Positions 4,701 to 5,534 of a stretch of DNA of 5,534 nt are shown in pieces. The position numbers were made by a program, and so were the translations under genes. Numbering within the stretch: the first letter of the stretch is position 1; each line of letters opens with the position of its first letter. The DNA lies in assembly GCA_947455285.1 (NCBI GenBank), contig CANGOK010000216.1, forward strand, positions 1-5,534, given 5' to 3'. The notes beneath the pieces are model-generated. The model worked only from the letters and a program-made list of their open reading frames with translations. It did no database searches and was not told where the DNA came from. Source of the stretch: Beijerinckiaceae bacterium (GTDB lineage Bacteria > Pseudomonadota > Alphaproteobacteria > Rhizobiales > Beijerinckiaceae).

Positions 4701-5534
4701 ATGGCTCCGCGCCAGCGCGTACCCATTCTTCTACTGACCGGCTTTCTTGGCAGCGGAAAGACGAGCCTTCTTGCGCGTTGGTTGCGGGAGGAGGCTTTCG
4801 CGGGCGCCATGGCGATCGTGAATGAAATGGGCGAAGTGGGCCTCGATGACATGCTCATCGAGACCTCCGCAGATACGCCCGTTCTGCTCGACAATGGCTG
4901 CGCCTGTTGCGCGGCGGGAGAAGACCTCTCCGCAACGCTCGAACGACTGTTCTTCGACCGGCTCCATCGCCGCATCGCGCCCTTTTCATGGGTGCTGATC
5001 GAAACGACCGGCGCCGCCGACCCCGCTCCTATCCTGCAAAGGCTGGAGCAAGGGATTGTCGGCGAACGCTATGAAGTGCGCGGCCTCGTCTCGACCTTCG
5101 ACGCCAGCCTCGGCCCCTTTCAGGTCACGATCCATCCCGAATGCCGCAGCCAGGTCGATCATGCGGATGTGATCATTCTGACCAAAGTGGACGCCGCCTC
5201 GCCGCAAGCATTGGCCGAAGCGCAGGAGTGCCTCTCGACCTTGCGGCCCGGCGCTAAGGTGCTCGCCTCCACCCAAGCGGACCTGCCCGCCACGGCCCTG
5301 CTGGACGCGCTGGCTGGCCGCGCGCCGCCCGCCACTTGCGGCCACGGCCATATCCACGCCCGCCACACGCCAGGGCTGACCAGCGCCTTCGCACCTCTCG
5401 AAGGCCTCGATGAAAAGGCGCTGCGCCAAAGCCTCGAAGCCGCGGTGGCGGGGGCGCAGGACGCGCTGCTGCGCCTCAAGGGACTGGTTCGTGTTTCCAG
5501 CGGCGACTGGATGCTGGTGCAGGCGACGGCCGAC
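4701..5534 (+). CDS. CobW/COG0523-family GTPase, putative metallochaperone, 3'-partial
   Basis: The frame is open from ATG 4701 to the window end (278 residues, no stop). Motifs in order: Walker A GFLGSGKT (14-21); NEMGEVGLDD (41-50); the family CxCC metal-binding motif C67-A-C69-C70; ETTGAADP (101-108), the switch/Walker B-like segment; and TKVD (161-164), the guanine-specificity motif. A metal-binding-looking linker, C213-G-H-G-H-I-H with H222, follows. The visible end (LLRLKGLVRVSSGDW) matches the start of the CobW C-terminal domain, so several dozen residues are probably missing. Family members are G3E P-loop GTPases that deliver or insert metals (Co, Zn, Fe), as in CobW, ZigA/YeiR-type and nitrile hydratase activator proteins. 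GGGAG (4691-4695) lies 5 bases before the start. The 19-base gap to the ferredoxin gene suggests one operon and a role in loading iron or another metal into this oxygenase system (inference). Confidence 0.93.
   Translation, partial: MAPRQRVPILLLTGFLGSGKTSLLARWLREEAFAGAMAIVNEMGEVGLDDMLIETSADTPVLLDNGCACCAAGEDLSATLERLFFDRLHRRIAPFSWVLIETTGAADPAPILQRLEQGIVGERYEVRGLVSTFDASLGPFQVTIHPECRSQVDHADVIILTKVDAASPQALAEAQECLSTLRPGAKVLASTQADLPATALLDALAGRAPPATCGHGHIHARHTPGLTSAFAPLEGLDEKALRQSLEAAVAGAQDALLRLKGLVRVSSGDWMLVQATAD

Noticed and set aside
4391..4975. A 194-codon minus-strand frame opposite the ferredoxin and CobW genes
   Set aside because: It spans two real genes and their junction in antisense and has no recognisable domain.
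4986..5479. Minus-strand open frames opposite the CobW-like gene
   Set aside because: The plus-strand frame carries a complete ordered GTPase motif set; the antisense frames show none and reflect GC-rich codon bias.
1..5534. CRISPR arrays, tRNA or rRNA genes, insertion sequences or phage attachment sites
   Set aside because: No regularly spaced repeats, cloverleaf-like segments, transposase motifs or terminal inverted repeats were seen; nearly all of the window is accounted for by metabolic genes.

Overview
The window comes from a GC-rich bacterial chromosome or large replicon. Strong G/C third-position use, a Tat-exported molybdenum hydroxylase and a phthalate-dioxygenase-type Rieske oxygenase suggest an alphaproteobacterium with aromatic or N-heteroaromatic catabolism. 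This placement is inferred from style and gene content only; no marker gene is present.

Layout, left to right: (1) 2-2251 (+), the large molybdopterin-binding subunit of a xanthine dehydrogenase/aldehyde oxidase-superfamily enzyme. Its first few codons lie beyond the left edge, and the frame opens directly into a twin-arginine signal peptide. (2) About 2272-2308, a strong hairpin-plus-T terminator between convergent genes. (3) 2341-2859 (-), a protein of about 172 residues that I do not recognise. (4) 2915-4201 (-), a Rieske non-heme iron oxygenase alpha subunit of the phthalate 4,5-dioxygenase type. It is separated from gene 3 by a short gap holding a GC-rich hairpin. (5) 4202-4369, a divergent control region with a 23-bp palindrome and two candidate promoters placed symmetrically around it. 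(6) 4370-4681 (+), a Rieske-type ferredoxin. (7) 4701-5534 (+), a CobW/COG0523 GTPase metallochaperone that runs off the right edge. No gene-free stretch exceeds 300 bases.

How the genes may work together (inference): the ferredoxin probably passes electrons to the oxygenase transcribed the other way from the same control region. Both transcription units probably answer to one dimeric regulator bound to the palindrome. The CobW-like GTPase could help supply metal to the oxygenase or another metalloenzyme. The ferredoxin reductase, the regulator gene and the small Fe-S or cytochrome partners of the molybdenum enzyme are not in the window. The molybdenum enzyme is convergent and separately terminated, so its membership in the same pathway is suggested only by proximity. 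The substrate cannot be named from sequence alone.

Most notable points: the mirror-symmetric divergent control region; an oxygenase of a class usually fed by a fused reductase placed beside a separate Rieske ferredoxin; a metallochaperone GTPase in the ferredoxin transcription unit; and the unrecognised protein downstream of the oxygenase, whose strand/helix pattern recalls the FtsZ/tubulin nucleotide-binding core without its signature loop.
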